DNA of 62,187 bases, taken from contig JAYVTG010000030.1 in assembly GCA_043774625.1 (NCBI GenBank), positions 1 to 62,187 on the forward strand, given 5' to 3'. Under the pieces are notes generated by a model. It did no database searches. It was not told the origin of the DNA and worked only from the letters and a program-made list of their open reading frames with translations. Shown here piece after piece: positions 40,787 to 49,752 of this stretch; the first letter of the stretch is position 1; every line of letters starts with the position of its first letter. The translations under genes were made by a program, and so were the position numbers. The stretch is from JAAFIP01 sp043774625 (GTDB lineage: Bacteria; Pseudomonadota; Gammaproteobacteria; Burkholderiales; Burkholderiaceae_C).

Positions 40787-41900
40787 CGCAGGCAAGGGTT
40801 TGGGTGTCGCGCAGCAGAGTGTGGTGCAGCTCGGTAAATCGCTGTTCCAAGGCGTGTATTTTCGCAGGTTGTGTGAGCCAAGCCAGCGTAGCCTGGGCCA
40901 GCGCCTCGGGTTGGAGCTTGTTTTGCAAAAACTCGGGCACCACAAAGTCCTGGCACAAAATATTGGGCAGGCCAACCCAGGGCTGCAGCATTTTGCTGCG
41001 CGTGATGTGCCAGCTGACCCAGTGCATGTAGTACGCAATCACCATCGGGCGCTTGAACAGCGCGGCCTCCAGCGTGGCGGTGCCGCTGGCAATCAAGGTC
41101 ACGTCGCAGGCGGCCAGCGCGGTGTGGGACTGGCCGTTGATGATCTGCACCTTGCCTAAAACGCCCGCCTCTTTTGCCGCAGCTTCAATCTGCGCACGCA
41201 GGGCTGGAATGGCGGGTACTATAAATTTAATAGCTGCTTGCGCACTATCCATGCTGGCGACAGCCTTAAACATGCTGGGAGCGATGTATTTCACTTCAGC
41301 TTGGCGGCTGCCGGGCAGCACAGCCACCACTTTGTCGTTGGGTAGCAAACCCAGAGCCTGGCGGGCAGTGGCGCGGTCTGGTTGCAAGGGGATGACGCTG
41401 GCCAACGGGTGGCCTACATAGGTGGCGGCAATGCCTGCTTTGTCGTACAGCGGCTTTTCAAACGGGAAGATGCACAGCACGTGGTCGCAAGCGTTTCGGA
41501 TTTTTTCTATCCGCTCGGCTCGCCAGGCCCAGATGCTGGGGCTGATGAAATGCACGGTTTTGACGCCCTTGGCTTTGAGCTGGGCTTCCAGGCCCAGGTT
41601 GAAGTCGGGCGCGTCGATACCAATAAAAACGTCGGGCGGGTCTGCCAGCAGGCGCTCCATCAACTGCTTGCGAATGCCCACAATCTCACGGTAATGGCGC
41701 AGCACCTCGACATAGCCGCGCACAGCCAGCTTTTCACTCGGCCACCAGGCTGTGAAACCGCTTTGAGCCATCCTGGAGCCGCCAACACCATACGCCTCGA
41801 TCTGCGGCCAGCGCTTTTTTAGCCCGTCCAGCAACAACGCCCCCAGCATATCGCCCGAAGCTTCGCCCGCCACCATGGCGATCTTGAGGGGTTTGGTCAT
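40746..41900 (-). CDS. lpxB: Lipid-A-disaccharide synthase
   Basis: Joins UDP-diacylglucosamine and lipid X to form the lipid A disaccharide. The ATG at 41900 (MTKPLKIAMVAGEASGDMLG) matches the family start. A TTG ten codons earlier lacks a ribosome site. VFIGIDAPDFNLGLEAQLKA and LIASGTATLEAALFKRPMVI are diagnostic. The segment ASMDSAQAAIKFIVP is encoded by a copy of the dispersed repeat and replaces an ordinary helix-strand of about the same length in homologues I remember. Confidence 0.93.
   Translation of the reverse strand: MTKPLKIAMVAGEASGDMLGALLLDGLKKRWPQIEAYGVGGSRMAQSGFTAWWPSEKLAVRGYVEVLRHYREIVGIRKQLMERLLADPPDVFIGIDAPDFNLGLEAQLKAKGVKTVHFISPSIWAWRAERIEKIRNACDHVLCIFPFEKPLYDKAGIAATYVGHPLASVIPLQPDRATARQALGLLPNDKVVAVLPGSRQAEVKYIAPSMFKAVASMDSAQAAIKFIVPAIPALRAQIEAAAKEAGVLGKVQIINGQSHTALAACDVTLIASGTATLEAALFKRPMVIAYYMHWVSWHITRSKMLQPWVGLPNILCQDFVVPEFLQNKLQPEALAQATLAWLTQPAKIHALEQRFTELHHTLLRDTQTLACDAIQTVLSNPPQA
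41218..41258 (-). repeat. Dispersed repeat copy 11, inside lpxB
   Basis: The minus strand reads GCCAGCATGGATAGTGCGCA then AGCAGCTATTAAATTTATAG. In frame it gives ASMDSAQAAIKFIV. Confidence 0.9.
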
Positions 41901-41933
41901 CACGCGAGATTCACTGGTTGAGGGGGTCAAAAT

Positions 41934-41995
41934 AAATAGGGTCAGAACACAATTAATTTGCCTGGATTGAAATTAATTGTGTTCTGACCCTATTT
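41934..41995. repeat. Perfect 26-base inverted repeat between lpxA and lpxB
   Basis: Arms AAATAGGGTCAGAACACAAT plus TAATTT (41934-41959) and their exact complement (41970-41995) flank the ten-base loop GCCTGGATTG. The GGGTCAGAACACAATTAAT sequence resembles hairpins often found near REP-associated transposase genes, from memory. No transposase is here. In the lpx message it would form a very stable stem between lpxA and lpxB. Confidence 0.8.
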
Positions 41996-42006
41996 ACTAT
42001 TTAATT

Positions 42007-42807
42007 TTATCGAACGATGCCGCGCTGGGGTGATACTTGCTCTAAAAATGAGAGCATGCTACGCACATCTGGCGCTGACTCTGGCATGGTTTTCTCTAAA
42101 TCGGTTATACGCAGCATGGCATTTTCTAGCGTCAAATCATCCCGGTAAAGCGCCTTGTGCATGGCCTTGACGGCGCTGATGCGTTCAGCACTAAAGCCCC
42201 GGCGGCGCAGGCCTTCAAAGTTCATGCTGCGGGCAGCGGCGGGCTGACCCTGGCTCATCACAAAAGGCGGTATGTCGGCCAGCACCATCGTGCACATGGC
42301 CGTCATGCTGTGCGCACCGACGCGCACAAACTGGTGCACGGCGGTAAAACCACCAAAAATCACAAAGTCGTCCACCACCACATGGCCCGCCAGTTGTGCG
42401 TTATTGGCAAAAATCGTGTCATTGCCCACGATGCAGTCATGCGCCAAATGCACATACGCCATCATCCAGTTGCGGTCACCCAGGCGGGTTACGCCACCGC
42501 CGCCAGGCGAGCCAATATTGAAAGTGCAAAATTCGCGAATGTGGTTGCCGTTGCCAATCATCAGTTCACACGGCTCGCCCGCGTATTTCTTGTCTTGCGG
42601 CACAGCACCTAGCGAAGCAAACTGAAAGATGCGGTTATCTTGCCCAATCGTGGTGTGGCCTTCAATCACCGTATGCGGGCCCACGCTGGTGCCCGCACCT
42701 ATCTTCACATGCGGGCCGATGATGCTGTAGGGGCCGACAGAGACCGAGCTGTCTAGCTGGGCCTTGGGGTCGACGATGGCGGTGGGGTGGATCAACACGC
42801 TGCTCAT
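42007..42807 (-). CDS. lpxA: UDP-N-acetylglucosamine acyltransferase
   Basis: First enzyme of lipid A synthesis. The 266-residue left-handed beta-helix protein starts IHPTAIVDPKAQLDSSVSVG, has hexapeptide repeats throughout, and contains the catalytic histidine region YVHLAHDCIVGNDTIFANNA and GFTAVHQFVRVGAHSMTAMC. The gene starts 13 bases after fabZ. Confidence 0.95.
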   Translation of the reverse strand: MSSVLIHPTAIVDPKAQLDSSVSVGPYSIIGPHVKIGAGTSVGPHTVIEGHTTIGQDNRIFQFASLGAVPQDKKYAGEPCELMIGNGNHIREFCTFNIGSPGGGGVTRLGDRNWMMAYVHLAHDCIVGNDTIFANNAQLAGHVVVDDFVIFGGFTAVHQFVRVGAHSMTAMCTMVLADIPPFVMSQGQPAAARSMNFEGLRRRGFSAERISAVKAMHKALYRDDLTLENAMLRITDLEKTMPESAPDVRSMLSFLEQVSPQRGIVR

Positions 42808-42820
42808 AGCGTTATTGCCC

Positions 42821-43261
42821 TCAGCTGACCTTGCGCATTGCGCAGGTCAGGTCGCCTTCTACCGCCAGTACGCCGTCTACGCTGGCCTGGCCTTTGAACT
42901 TGAAGATACCCGCTTTCATGCGCTCCAGCTGCACCTTCAAAATAAGCTGGTCACCGGGTTCTACAGGGCGTTTAAAGCGCGCATTGTCGATGCCTGCAAA
43001 ATAATAAATCATGTTTTCGTCAGGCGACATGTCCATCGCATCAAACGACAGCAAGGCCGCCGTCTGCGCTAGGGCTTCGAGCATCAATACGCCAGGCATG
43101 ACCGGGCGATGCGGAAAGTGCCCCACGAAATAAGGCTCGTTGATGGTGACGTTTTTTAAAGCAACAATAGACTTGCCTTTGTCAATTTCCAGCACACGGT
43201 CTACCATCAAGATGGGGTAGCGGTGCGGCAATTGCTTGAGAATTTTGTGGATATCCATCAT
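42821..43261 (-). CDS. fabZ: 3-hydroxyacyl-ACP dehydratase FabZ
   Basis: Dehydrates 3-hydroxyacyl-ACP in fatty acid synthesis and competes with LpxA/LpxD for substrate. The 146-residue hot-dog protein has the active-site segment GHFPHRPVMPGVLMLEALAQ with catalytic His and Glu. It sits between lpxD and lpxA, the standard order. Confidence 0.96.
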   Translation of the reverse strand: MMDIHKILKQLPHRYPILMVDRVLEIDKGKSIVALKNVTINEPYFVGHFPHRPVMPGVLMLEALAQTAALLSFDAMDMSPDENMIYYFAGIDNARFKRPVEPGDQLILKVQLERMKAGIFKFKGQASVDGVLAVEGDLTCAMRKVS

Positions 43262-43290
43262 GGTCAGGGTTACTTTTTTGAAGTGTTCTG

Positions 43291-44292
43291 TTAATTTTTG
43301 AGAAGCTGCGCCTCTAGCGTTTTGACTCGTTCGCGCAGCTTGTGCAGTTGTTTGAGCGATGCAGCATTTTTTTCCCAGGTCGCATTGTCGTCGATAGGGA
43401 ACATGCCGGTGTAGTTACCCGCCTGGAGGATAGAACGGGTCACCACCGTGGCGGCTGATATGTGCACGTGGTCAACAATAGTCAAATGCCCCAGCACTAT
43501 CGCACCACCGCCCACCGTACAATGTGCGCCGATGGTGGCACTGCCTGCCACACCTGCGCAGCCCGCCATGGCAGTGTGTTTACCAATGTGTACGTTGTGG
43601 CCAATCTGGATCAGGTTGTCCAGCTTCACACCATCTTCAATCACCGTGTCGTCCAGCGCGCCGCGGTCAATACAGGTGTTGGCACCAATCTCCACATCGT
43701 CGCCAATCCGCACGGCACCCAGTTGCTCAATCTTTTCCCAGGTGCCACCGCGCGACTTGTCGGGTGCAAAGCCAAAACCATCGGCTCCAATCACTACGCC
43801 GCTGTGCACCATACAGCGCGCGCCCACCATACAGTTTTCGCCTACCGTTACGCGAGACTTGAGCACCGTGCCCGCGCCAATGCGCGCGCCCTGCTCCACC
43901 ACGCACAGCGGGCCCACGCTGGCAGTGGCGTCCACATAGGCACTGGTATGCACTACCGCGCTGGCATGTATCAAAGCCTGCGCCTGCATGCCCTGCTGCT
44001 CCGCTGTGCGCTCGCGCTTATAGAGCTGCGTCACCTTGGCAAAATACAAATACGGGTCGTCTGTGACGATGCAGGCTCCACGTGCTGCAGCTGCATCTGC
44101 AAACGCGGGCGCAACAATCACGCAGCGTGCTTGCGTGCTTTGCAGTTGCACAGCGTATTTGGCATGGCTCAAAAACGACAAATCCGCCGAGGTGGCGGAT
44201 TGCAGGGGGGCCAAGCGTTGCACGGTCAGCGAAGCATCGCCGTGCAAGATGCCACCTAAGGCTTCAACGATGGCTCCCAGAGACAAAGACAC
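43291..44292 (-). CDS. lpxD: UDP-3-O-acylglucosamine N-acyltransferase
   Basis: Third step of lipid A synthesis. The 333-residue protein has an N-terminal uridine-binding domain (LVHAK-like segment LSFLSHAKYAVQL), a beta-helix of hexapeptides with GADGFGFAPDK, and the catalytic histidine region LIQIGHNVHIGKHTAMAGCA. It ends in a short coiled-coil (LKQLHKLRERVKTLEAQLL). Confidence 0.95.
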   Translation of the reverse strand: MSLSLGAIVEALGGILHGDASLTVQRLAPLQSATSADLSFLSHAKYAVQLQSTQARCVIVAPAFADAAAARGACIVTDDPYLYFAKVTQLYKRERTAEQQGMQAQALIHASAVVHTSAYVDATASVGPLCVVEQGARIGAGTVLKSRVTVGENCMVGARCMVHSGVVIGADGFGFAPDKSRGGTWEKIEQLGAVRIGDDVEIGANTCIDRGALDDTVIEDGVKLDNLIQIGHNVHIGKHTAMAGCAGVAGSATIGAHCTVGGGAIVLGHLTIVDHVHISAATVVTRSILQAGNYTGMFPIDDNATWEKNAASLKQLHKLRERVKTLEAQLLKN

Positions 44293-44311
44293 ACAGCAAT
44301 CCTTGAGCTAG

Positions 44312-44845
44312 TTATTTAACGCCATTGGCAGCGTTCAGCGCCTTGATGACCTTGTCCGTGATGTCGTGCTTGGGGTTGAAGTACACGGCTTCTTGCAGCA
44401 CTACATCGTACTTTTCCTGCTCGGCAACCTGCTTGACAATGCGGTTGGCGCGCTCAAGCACAGCCTGCAATTCTTCATTCTTGCGTGTGTTCAGGTCTTC
44501 CTGAAATTCACGGCGCTTGCGCTGAAAGTCGCGATCTTGCTCTACCAGTTGTTTTTGGCGAGTATTGCGCTGGCTTTCGGCCATGGTGGGTGCGTCTTTT
44601 TCGAATTTTTCGGACGCTGTTTTCAGGGTATTGCCCGAATCCACAATTTCTTTTTCACGTTTGGAAAATTCAGCTTCCAGTTTGATCTGTGCAGCCTTGG
44701 CTGTATTGGCCTCGCGAAAGATCCGGTCGGTATTGACAAAGCCGATACGAAATTCTTGCGCCTGTGCAAGGGTAGACAAAGAAGCTGTACTAGCAATGAC
44801 AGCTAGCAGGGCACAACGCAAAAAAGAACGCACGGTGAGTTTCAT
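44312..44845 (-). CDS. skp: Periplasmic chaperone Skp/OmpH
   Basis: A 177-residue periplasmic holdase for outer-membrane proteins. The signal peptide ends STLAQAQ, followed by RIGFVNTDRIFREANTAKAA, then a long charged coiled coil (LVEQDRDFQRKRREFQEDL). Its ATG overlaps the bamA stop by one base (TGATG), coupling the chaperone to its client pathway. Confidence 0.94.
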   Translation of the reverse strand: MKLTVRSFLRCALLAVIASTASLSTLAQAQEFRIGFVNTDRIFREANTAKAAQIKLEAEFSKREKEIVDSGNTLKTASEKFEKDAPTMAESQRNTRQKQLVEQDRDFQRKRREFQEDLNTRKNEELQAVLERANRIVKQVAEQEKYDVVLQEAVYFNPKHDITDKVIKALNAANGVK

Positions 44846-47139
44846 CAGAATGAGGTACCAATTTGAAATTGTAGTTTCTGGATTCTATCGCCTGCGAAGC
44901 TGCGAATGGGCCTTGCATACGCAAATCTCAAGGGGCCAAGCGGCGAAATCCAGCTTAATCCTACACCTGCAGAGCTGCGAAGTGTACTAAAACTGTACTT
45001 TTCGTATTCTGCGTAGGCGTTGCCGACGTCGAAAAATCCAAAAACCCGCAGTGTACGGTCGTTGCCGGCACCCGGAAACGGGGCCTGCAACTCCACGTTG
45101 CCAACCAGCTTTTTCGGTCCACCAATATACACGCCTGTCACATCACGAGGCCCCAGCGTGCCTTGGTCAAAGCCTCGCACAGATCCCAAGCCACCCACGT
45201 TAGAGCCTTTAAACACCGGGAACGGGCGTCCAGCCAGGCCTTGGCCCCAGGCCACTTCACCGTTCATCGCCACAGTAAATTGTTTGTTCAAGGGGATATA
45301 TTGCTGGTATTGGTAGCTGGTGCGCAAATAGCGCGTATCTGCCGCCACGCCCCATTCGCTGTTGGCACGCTGTAGCCCACCCCTGTTGGGTACCAGTGCA
45401 CTGTCGCGCGTATCTCTGGCCCAGCCCACAGTCAGGGGAACGGTACGGCTGGTGTAGCCAAATTGATTGGCATAGGCCAGATAGGCACCTGGAATATTGG
45501 TGCCTGGTTCTATTTTTGTCTGCTCTACGCCACCACCGAAAAATACGGTGTCTCTTTCCGTAAATGGCACACCAAAACGCAAGCTGCCACCGCTGGTGAT
45601 GAGTCGATAATCGCCGCCTTGTTCGTTCAATGGTCTGGATGAGCGGTAATACAAATCAACAGTGCGCGACACGCCATCGGCTGTGAAGTAGGGATTGGTA
45701 TTGGTCAATACAAACTGGCGGTTGAACTTGGAGGTATTGATTTCCAGACCTAAATAATTGCCTGAACCAAAAACGTTTTCTTGGTTGATTTTAAAGGTCA
45801 AGCCCAGTTTTTCAGACGAGGAGTAATTGGCACCCAGGGCCAAATTACCCGTCGATTTCTCGTCCACAGTGACCACCAGGTCAATCTGATCGGGCGCACC
45901 GGGTACATCGACCGTTTCAACGTTCACGTCCTTGAAGTAGCCTAGGCGGTCCACACGGTCTCGCGACAGTTTGATTTTGTCGCCGTCATACCAACCCGAC
46001 TCAAACTGGCGAAACTCGCGGCGTATGACTTCATCGCGTGTGCGGTTGTTGCCTGCAATATTGATACGACGCACATAGGCGCGGCGTGAAGGCTCGGCCT
46101 GCAGCACAAAGGCCACACGGTTGTTGACACGGTCAATTTCCGGGTTAGCCCTCACCTGCGCAAAAGCGTAGCCAAAACTGCCAAAGTAATCGGTAAATGC
46201 CTTGGTTGTTTGAGCAACTTGCTCCGAGTTATAGGATTTGCCAGGTTCAATGGTGACCAGGCTTTTGAACTCATCGTCTTTACCCAGATAATTGCCTTCG
46301 AGCTTCACACCCGTGACCACATAGCGCTCACCCTCGGTGATGTTGATGGTCAGGCTGATGTTTTGCTTGTCTGGAGAAATGGCAACCTGGGTGGAATCAA
46401 TCTTGAATTCCAGATAGCCACGTGTCAGGTAATACGAACGCAATGTCTCCAGGTCGGCGTTGAGCTTGGTGCGGGCATAGCGGTCGGCCTTGGTGTACCA
46501 GCTAAGCCAGCCACCGGTATCCAGGTCAAACAAACTGCGTAGCGTGCTGGCGCTAAATGCTTTCGCTCCCACGATGTTGATCTCCTTGATCTTGGCTACA
46601 TCGCCTTCCACCACGTTGAAGTTAAGGTTCACGCGATTGCGCTCAATTGGCGTCACGGTGGTGACCACCTCAGCGCCGTACAAGCTGCGGTTGATATATT
46701 GCCGCTTCAGCTCTTGCTCGGCGCGGTCAGCCAGGGCCTTGTCAAATGGTCTGCCTTCGGCCAGACCTACTTCACGCAAGGCTTTTGCCAGCACGTCCTT
46801 GTCAAACTCCTTGGCTCCCGTAAAGCTGACATCGGCCACAGTGGGTCGCTCCTCCACAATCACGACTAGGACGTTGCCTTGCACGTCAATACGCACGTCT
46901 TTAAACAGACCCAGAGCAAACAGGGCCCGAATAGCGGATGCACTTTTGTCGTCGCTATAGGTTTCGCCCACGCGAAAGGGCAAGGATCCAAAAATAGTTC
47001 CCGGCTCTACCCGCTGCAGACCTTCCACCCGAATGTCGGTGACTGTAAAGGGTTCGATGGCCCAGGCATTTGCTACGAAAGAGATAGCTGCTAGCGCACA
47101 CGCGCTGCGGGTAAAAAAGTATTTTGCTTGTTTTTTCAT
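44845..47139 (-). CDS. bamA: Outer membrane protein assembly factor BamA
   Basis: Omp85 insertase of the outer membrane. The ATG at 47139 gives 764 residues with a signal peptide ending ANAWA. Five POTRA domains follow (the first starts FTVTDIRVEGLQRVEPGTIF), then the 16-strand barrel with the loop-6 motif VRGF (GLGSVRGFDQGTLGPRDV) and the terminal aromatic QFQIGTSF. Upstream sequence could add 21 residues but lacks support. The signal peptide stretch ACALAAISFVANA matches a diverged copy of the dispersed repeat. Confidence 0.95.
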   Translation of the reverse strand: MKKQAKYFFTRSACALAAISFVANAWAIEPFTVTDIRVEGLQRVEPGTIFGSLPFRVGETYSDDKSASAIRALFALGLFKDVRIDVQGNVLVVIVEERPTVADVSFTGAKEFDKDVLAKALREVGLAEGRPFDKALADRAEQELKRQYINRSLYGAEVVTTVTPIERNRVNLNFNVVEGDVAKIKEINIVGAKAFSASTLRSLFDLDTGGWLSWYTKADRYARTKLNADLETLRSYYLTRGYLEFKIDSTQVAISPDKQNISLTINITEGERYVVTGVKLEGNYLGKDDEFKSLVTIEPGKSYNSEQVAQTTKAFTDYFGSFGYAFAQVRANPEIDRVNNRVAFVLQAEPSRRAYVRRINIAGNNRTRDEVIRREFRQFESGWYDGDKIKLSRDRVDRLGYFKDVNVETVDVPGAPDQIDLVVTVDEKSTGNLALGANYSSSEKLGLTFKINQENVFGSGNYLGLEINTSKFNRQFVLTNTNPYFTADGVSRTVDLYYRSSRPLNEQGGDYRLITSGGSLRFGVPFTERDTVFFGGGVEQTKIEPGTNIPGAYLAYANQFGYTSRTVPLTVGWARDTRDSALVPNRGGLQRANSEWGVAADTRYLRTSYQYQQYIPLNKQFTVAMNGEVAWGQGLAGRPFPVFKGSNVGGLGSVRGFDQGTLGPRDVTGVYIGGPKKLVGNVELQAPFPGAGNDRTLRVFGFFDVGNAYAEYEKYSFSTLRSSAGVGLSWISPLGPLRFAYARPIRSFAGDRIQKLQFQIGTSF
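47072..47110 (-). repeat. Dispersed repeat copy 12 (diverged), bamA signal peptide
   Basis: The minus strand reads CCGCAGCGCGTGTGCGCT then AGCAGCTATCTCTTTCGTAGC. The core GCGCTAGCAGCTAT and closing GTAGCA are kept. It is translated in the usual frame as ACALAAISFVA. It could also be chance similarity. Confidence 0.55.
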
Positions 47140-47194
47140 GCAACAAAAACATTGCGCACACTGCTTGCGCAGCACACCAGAGTCGTAAAAAATG

Positions 47195-48568
47195 CTAACC
47201 AAATAGTCGTGTCACGTCATTAAACAATGCGATACACATCATCGCCATCAATAACGCAACACCGCCACGTTGCAAGCGCTCGAGCCAAAGCTCGGACACC
47301 GCCCGCCCCGTGGCCGCTTCCCACAGATAATACATGAGGTGGCCACCGTCCAAGACAGGCAATGGCAACAAATTCAAAACTCCCAAGCTGACGCTAATTA
47401 ACGCTAAAAAGAGTAAATATTGGACAAAACCCAGACTGGCAGACTTGCCCGCCACATCGGCTATGGTCAAGGGGCCACTCAAGTTCTTGAGCGATGCCTC
47501 GCCAATCACCATGCGACCCATCATGCGCAAAGTCAGCGCTGAAATTTCCCAGGTCTTGACTACCCCCCGCCACAGACCATCGACAGGGCCGTAACGCACC
47601 TGCATCATCTCGGGTCGCAGGTCAAGTTGAACACCTACTTTGCCTACCCATGTACCCGCTTCTTTCTCTGGCTTGGGCGTTACCTCGATGGGCAAAACCT
47701 GGCCTCGGCGTTGCACTCGCCACACTTTGGTTACAGCTTGCTCGCCAGCCACGCCAGCGCGAATGGCTTCAAACAATTGCATGCCATCGACAATGGACAC
47801 GTCGCCAATGCTTTGCACCACATCGCCTTTTTGCAAACCGGCTTTGTCGGCTACTCCACCAGCCACAACCATACCCAATACCGGACTCGTCCACGGTGAA
47901 CCCATGCCAATTTTGCGAAACAAGGCTGCGTCCGCCACTTGGGAACCCAGTTGGCTCAGTGGCAAAAGGAGTTGGCGCACGGCATTGCGCTGGGGATCGC
48001 GTAGCTCCAATTGCAGGTCTTTACCATCTAAAGCGGCTTGCGTCAGCAGCCAACGCAGATCGTCCATGGACCGCACAGGCTCCAGCACGTCACCCGCTTG
48101 TGCTACAGCTTGCACCTGCTCACCGCCTTGCACTCCCGCTCGCGCCGCTATCGAGCCCACCGGTGGGTTGGCAACAACGGCACGTGGTTCTTGCACACCC
48201 AGCCAGTTGACCGCTGCATATAGCAGCGCGGCAAGAAGCAAATTGGCAACAGGGCCCGCAGCTACGATGGCCGCGCGGGATTTGAGCGGCTGGGTGTTAA
48301 AGGCTGCATGGCGCAGCTCGGCTGGCACAGGTGCTTCACGTTCATCGAGCATCTTGACATAGCCACCCAAGGGAAACAACGCAATCACAAACTCGGTGTC
48401 TTGTCCGGGATGCTGCTTTTTAGGCTTCCAGGTTAGCAATGGTTTGCCAAAACCTACTGAAAACCGCAGCACCTTCACGCCGCAGGCTACCGCCACGCGG
48501 TAATGGCCGTACTCATGTATGGCGATTAACAAACCCAGCGCAACCACAAAAGCAATAACCGTCAGCAT
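47195..48568 (-). CDS. rseP: Site-2 metalloprotease RseP
   Basis: Intramembrane zinc protease that cleaves anti-sigma factors in the envelope stress response. The 457-residue protein has the active-site helix IAIHEYGHYRVAVACGVKVL (HExxH), PDZ domains (SVGSIAARAGVQGGEQV and VVAGGVADKAGLQKGDVVQS), and the third zinc ligand in LNLLPLPVLDGGHLMYYL. It begins two bases after the dxr stop. Confidence 0.95.
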   Translation of the reverse strand: MLTVIAFVVALGLLIAIHEYGHYRVAVACGVKVLRFSVGFGKPLLTWKPKKQHPGQDTEFVIALFPLGGYVKMLDEREAPVPAELRHAAFNTQPLKSRAAIVAAGPVANLLLAALLYAAVNWLGVQEPRAVVANPPVGSIAARAGVQGGEQVQAVAQAGDVLEPVRSMDDLRWLLTQAALDGKDLQLELRDPQRNAVRQLLLPLSQLGSQVADAALFRKIGMGSPWTSPVLGMVVAGGVADKAGLQKGDVVQSIGDVSIVDGMQLFEAIRAGVAGEQAVTKVWRVQRRGQVLPIEVTPKPEKEAGTWVGKVGVQLDLRPEMMQVRYGPVDGLWRGVVKTWEISALTLRMMGRMVIGEASLKNLSGPLTIADVAGKSASLGFVQYLLFLALISVSLGVLNLLPLPVLDGGHLMYYLWEAATGRAVSELWLERLQRGGVALLMAMMCIALFNDVTRLFG

Positions 48569-48570
48569 AC

Positions 48571-49752
48571 CTATTTCTCCAAACGACGAACGATCGCCTG
48601 CGCCGCAGTGCGGCTTTGCCCGTCCAAGCCCAGTAAATCATCCAAAGATGACGGGTTGGACGGTAGCACGGCAGACAAAGTTTCCGTATTGATCGTGTGA
48701 ATCTCATCAAAACGAATGCGCCTGTCCAAAAACGCCTGCACTGCAATCTCGTTGGCTGCGTTCAGCACAGCGGTGGTGCCTTGCGGTGCACGCATGCAAT
48801 CCCAGGCCAGTTGCAAGCCGGGAAAGCGCCGTGCATCTGTAGCTTCAAAAGTCATGGCACCCAGGGTTTGCCAATCCAGGGCTTTGGCACCACTGGCCAT
48901 ACGCTTCGGGTAGCTCAGGCCGTAGGCAATAGGCACGCGCATATCGGCATTGCCCATTTGCGCCACTACGGAGCTGTCAAAATACTGCACCATGGAATGG
49001 ATGATGGACTGGGGATGGATCACCACCTCGATCTTTTCGGGCGGCATGCCAAACAGGTAGTGCGCCTCGATGACTTCCAGCGCCTTGTTCATCATGGTGG
49101 CGGAATCAACTGAGATTTTGCGACCCATCACCCAGTTGGGATGGGCTACCGCCTGTTCGGGCGTCACATCACGCAACGTGCTCACATCACGGGTGCGAAA
49201 CGGTCCACCAGAGGCTGTGAGGATGATTTTTTCAACCCGGCTGGCCCAGGTGCTGCGGTCATCAGGCAGGCTCTGGAAAACGGCTGAGTGTTCACTGTCG
49301 ATAGGCAGCAAGGCTCCGCCTCCCTGCTCCACCGCTTGCATAAACAGTGCACCACCAACCACCAACGCCTCTTTGTTTGCAAGCAGCAACTTTTTGCCTG
49401 CACGCGCTGCAGCCAGGCTCGGGGCCAAGCCAGCAGCGCCCACAATTGATGCCATGACAATGTCAACCTCGTCAGCAGATGCTATATTTTCAATAGCTGC
49501 TTGCGCAGTATCCACGCTGACATTAAGGTTTTTTTTTCGTAATTTCTTGGTCAAGAGTACTGCAGCGTCTGGATCGGCCATCGCCACGACTTGAGGACGA
49601 AATTGCTCGCACTGGGCCAGCATGGTGTCTACATTGGTGGCTGCAGACAGGGCAAATACCTCATACTTGTCGGGATGGCGTCCTATCACGTCCAGCGTGT
49701 TCGTGCCCACCGAACCGGTGGACCCCAAAACGGTAACTCTCTGCTTTTTCAT
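48571..49752 (-). CDS. dxr: 1-deoxy-D-xylulose 5-phosphate reductoisomerase
   Basis: Second step of the MEP isoprenoid pathway. The 393-residue enzyme shows the NADPH site VTVLGSTGSVGTNTLDVIGR, KLLLANKEALVVGG, IDSEHSAVFQ, and LTASGGPFR. Between the Rossmann strands the segment LNVSVDTAQAAIENIASADE is encoded by a near-consensus dispersed repeat. In E. coli Dxr, as remembered, the same interval has the same length but unrelated sequence. It overlaps cdsA by four bases (ATGA). Confidence 0.95.
   Translation of the reverse strand: MKKQRVTVLGSTGSVGTNTLDVIGRHPDKYEVFALSAATNVDTMLAQCEQFRPQVVAMADPDAAVLLTKKLRKKNLNVSVDTAQAAIENIASADEVDIVMASIVGAAGLAPSLAAARAGKKLLLANKEALVVGGALFMQAVEQGGGALLPIDSEHSAVFQSLPDDRSTWASRVEKIILTASGGPFRTRDVSTLRDVTPEQAVAHPNWVMGRKISVDSATMMNKALEVIEAHYLFGMPPEKIEVVIHPQSIIHSMVQYFDSSVVAQMGNADMRVPIAYGLSYPKRMASGAKALDWQTLGAMTFEATDARRFPGLQLAWDCMRAPQGTTAVLNAANEIAVQAFLDRRIRFDEIHTINTETLSAVLPSNPSSLDDLLGLDGQSRTAAQAIVRRLEK
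49481..49521 (-). repeat. Dispersed repeat copy 13, inside dxr
   Basis: The minus strand reads GTCAGCGTGGATACTGCGCA then AGCAGCTATTGAAAATATAGC, with a GCTAT/ATAGC stem. In frame it gives VSVDTAQAAIENIA. Confidence 0.92.
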
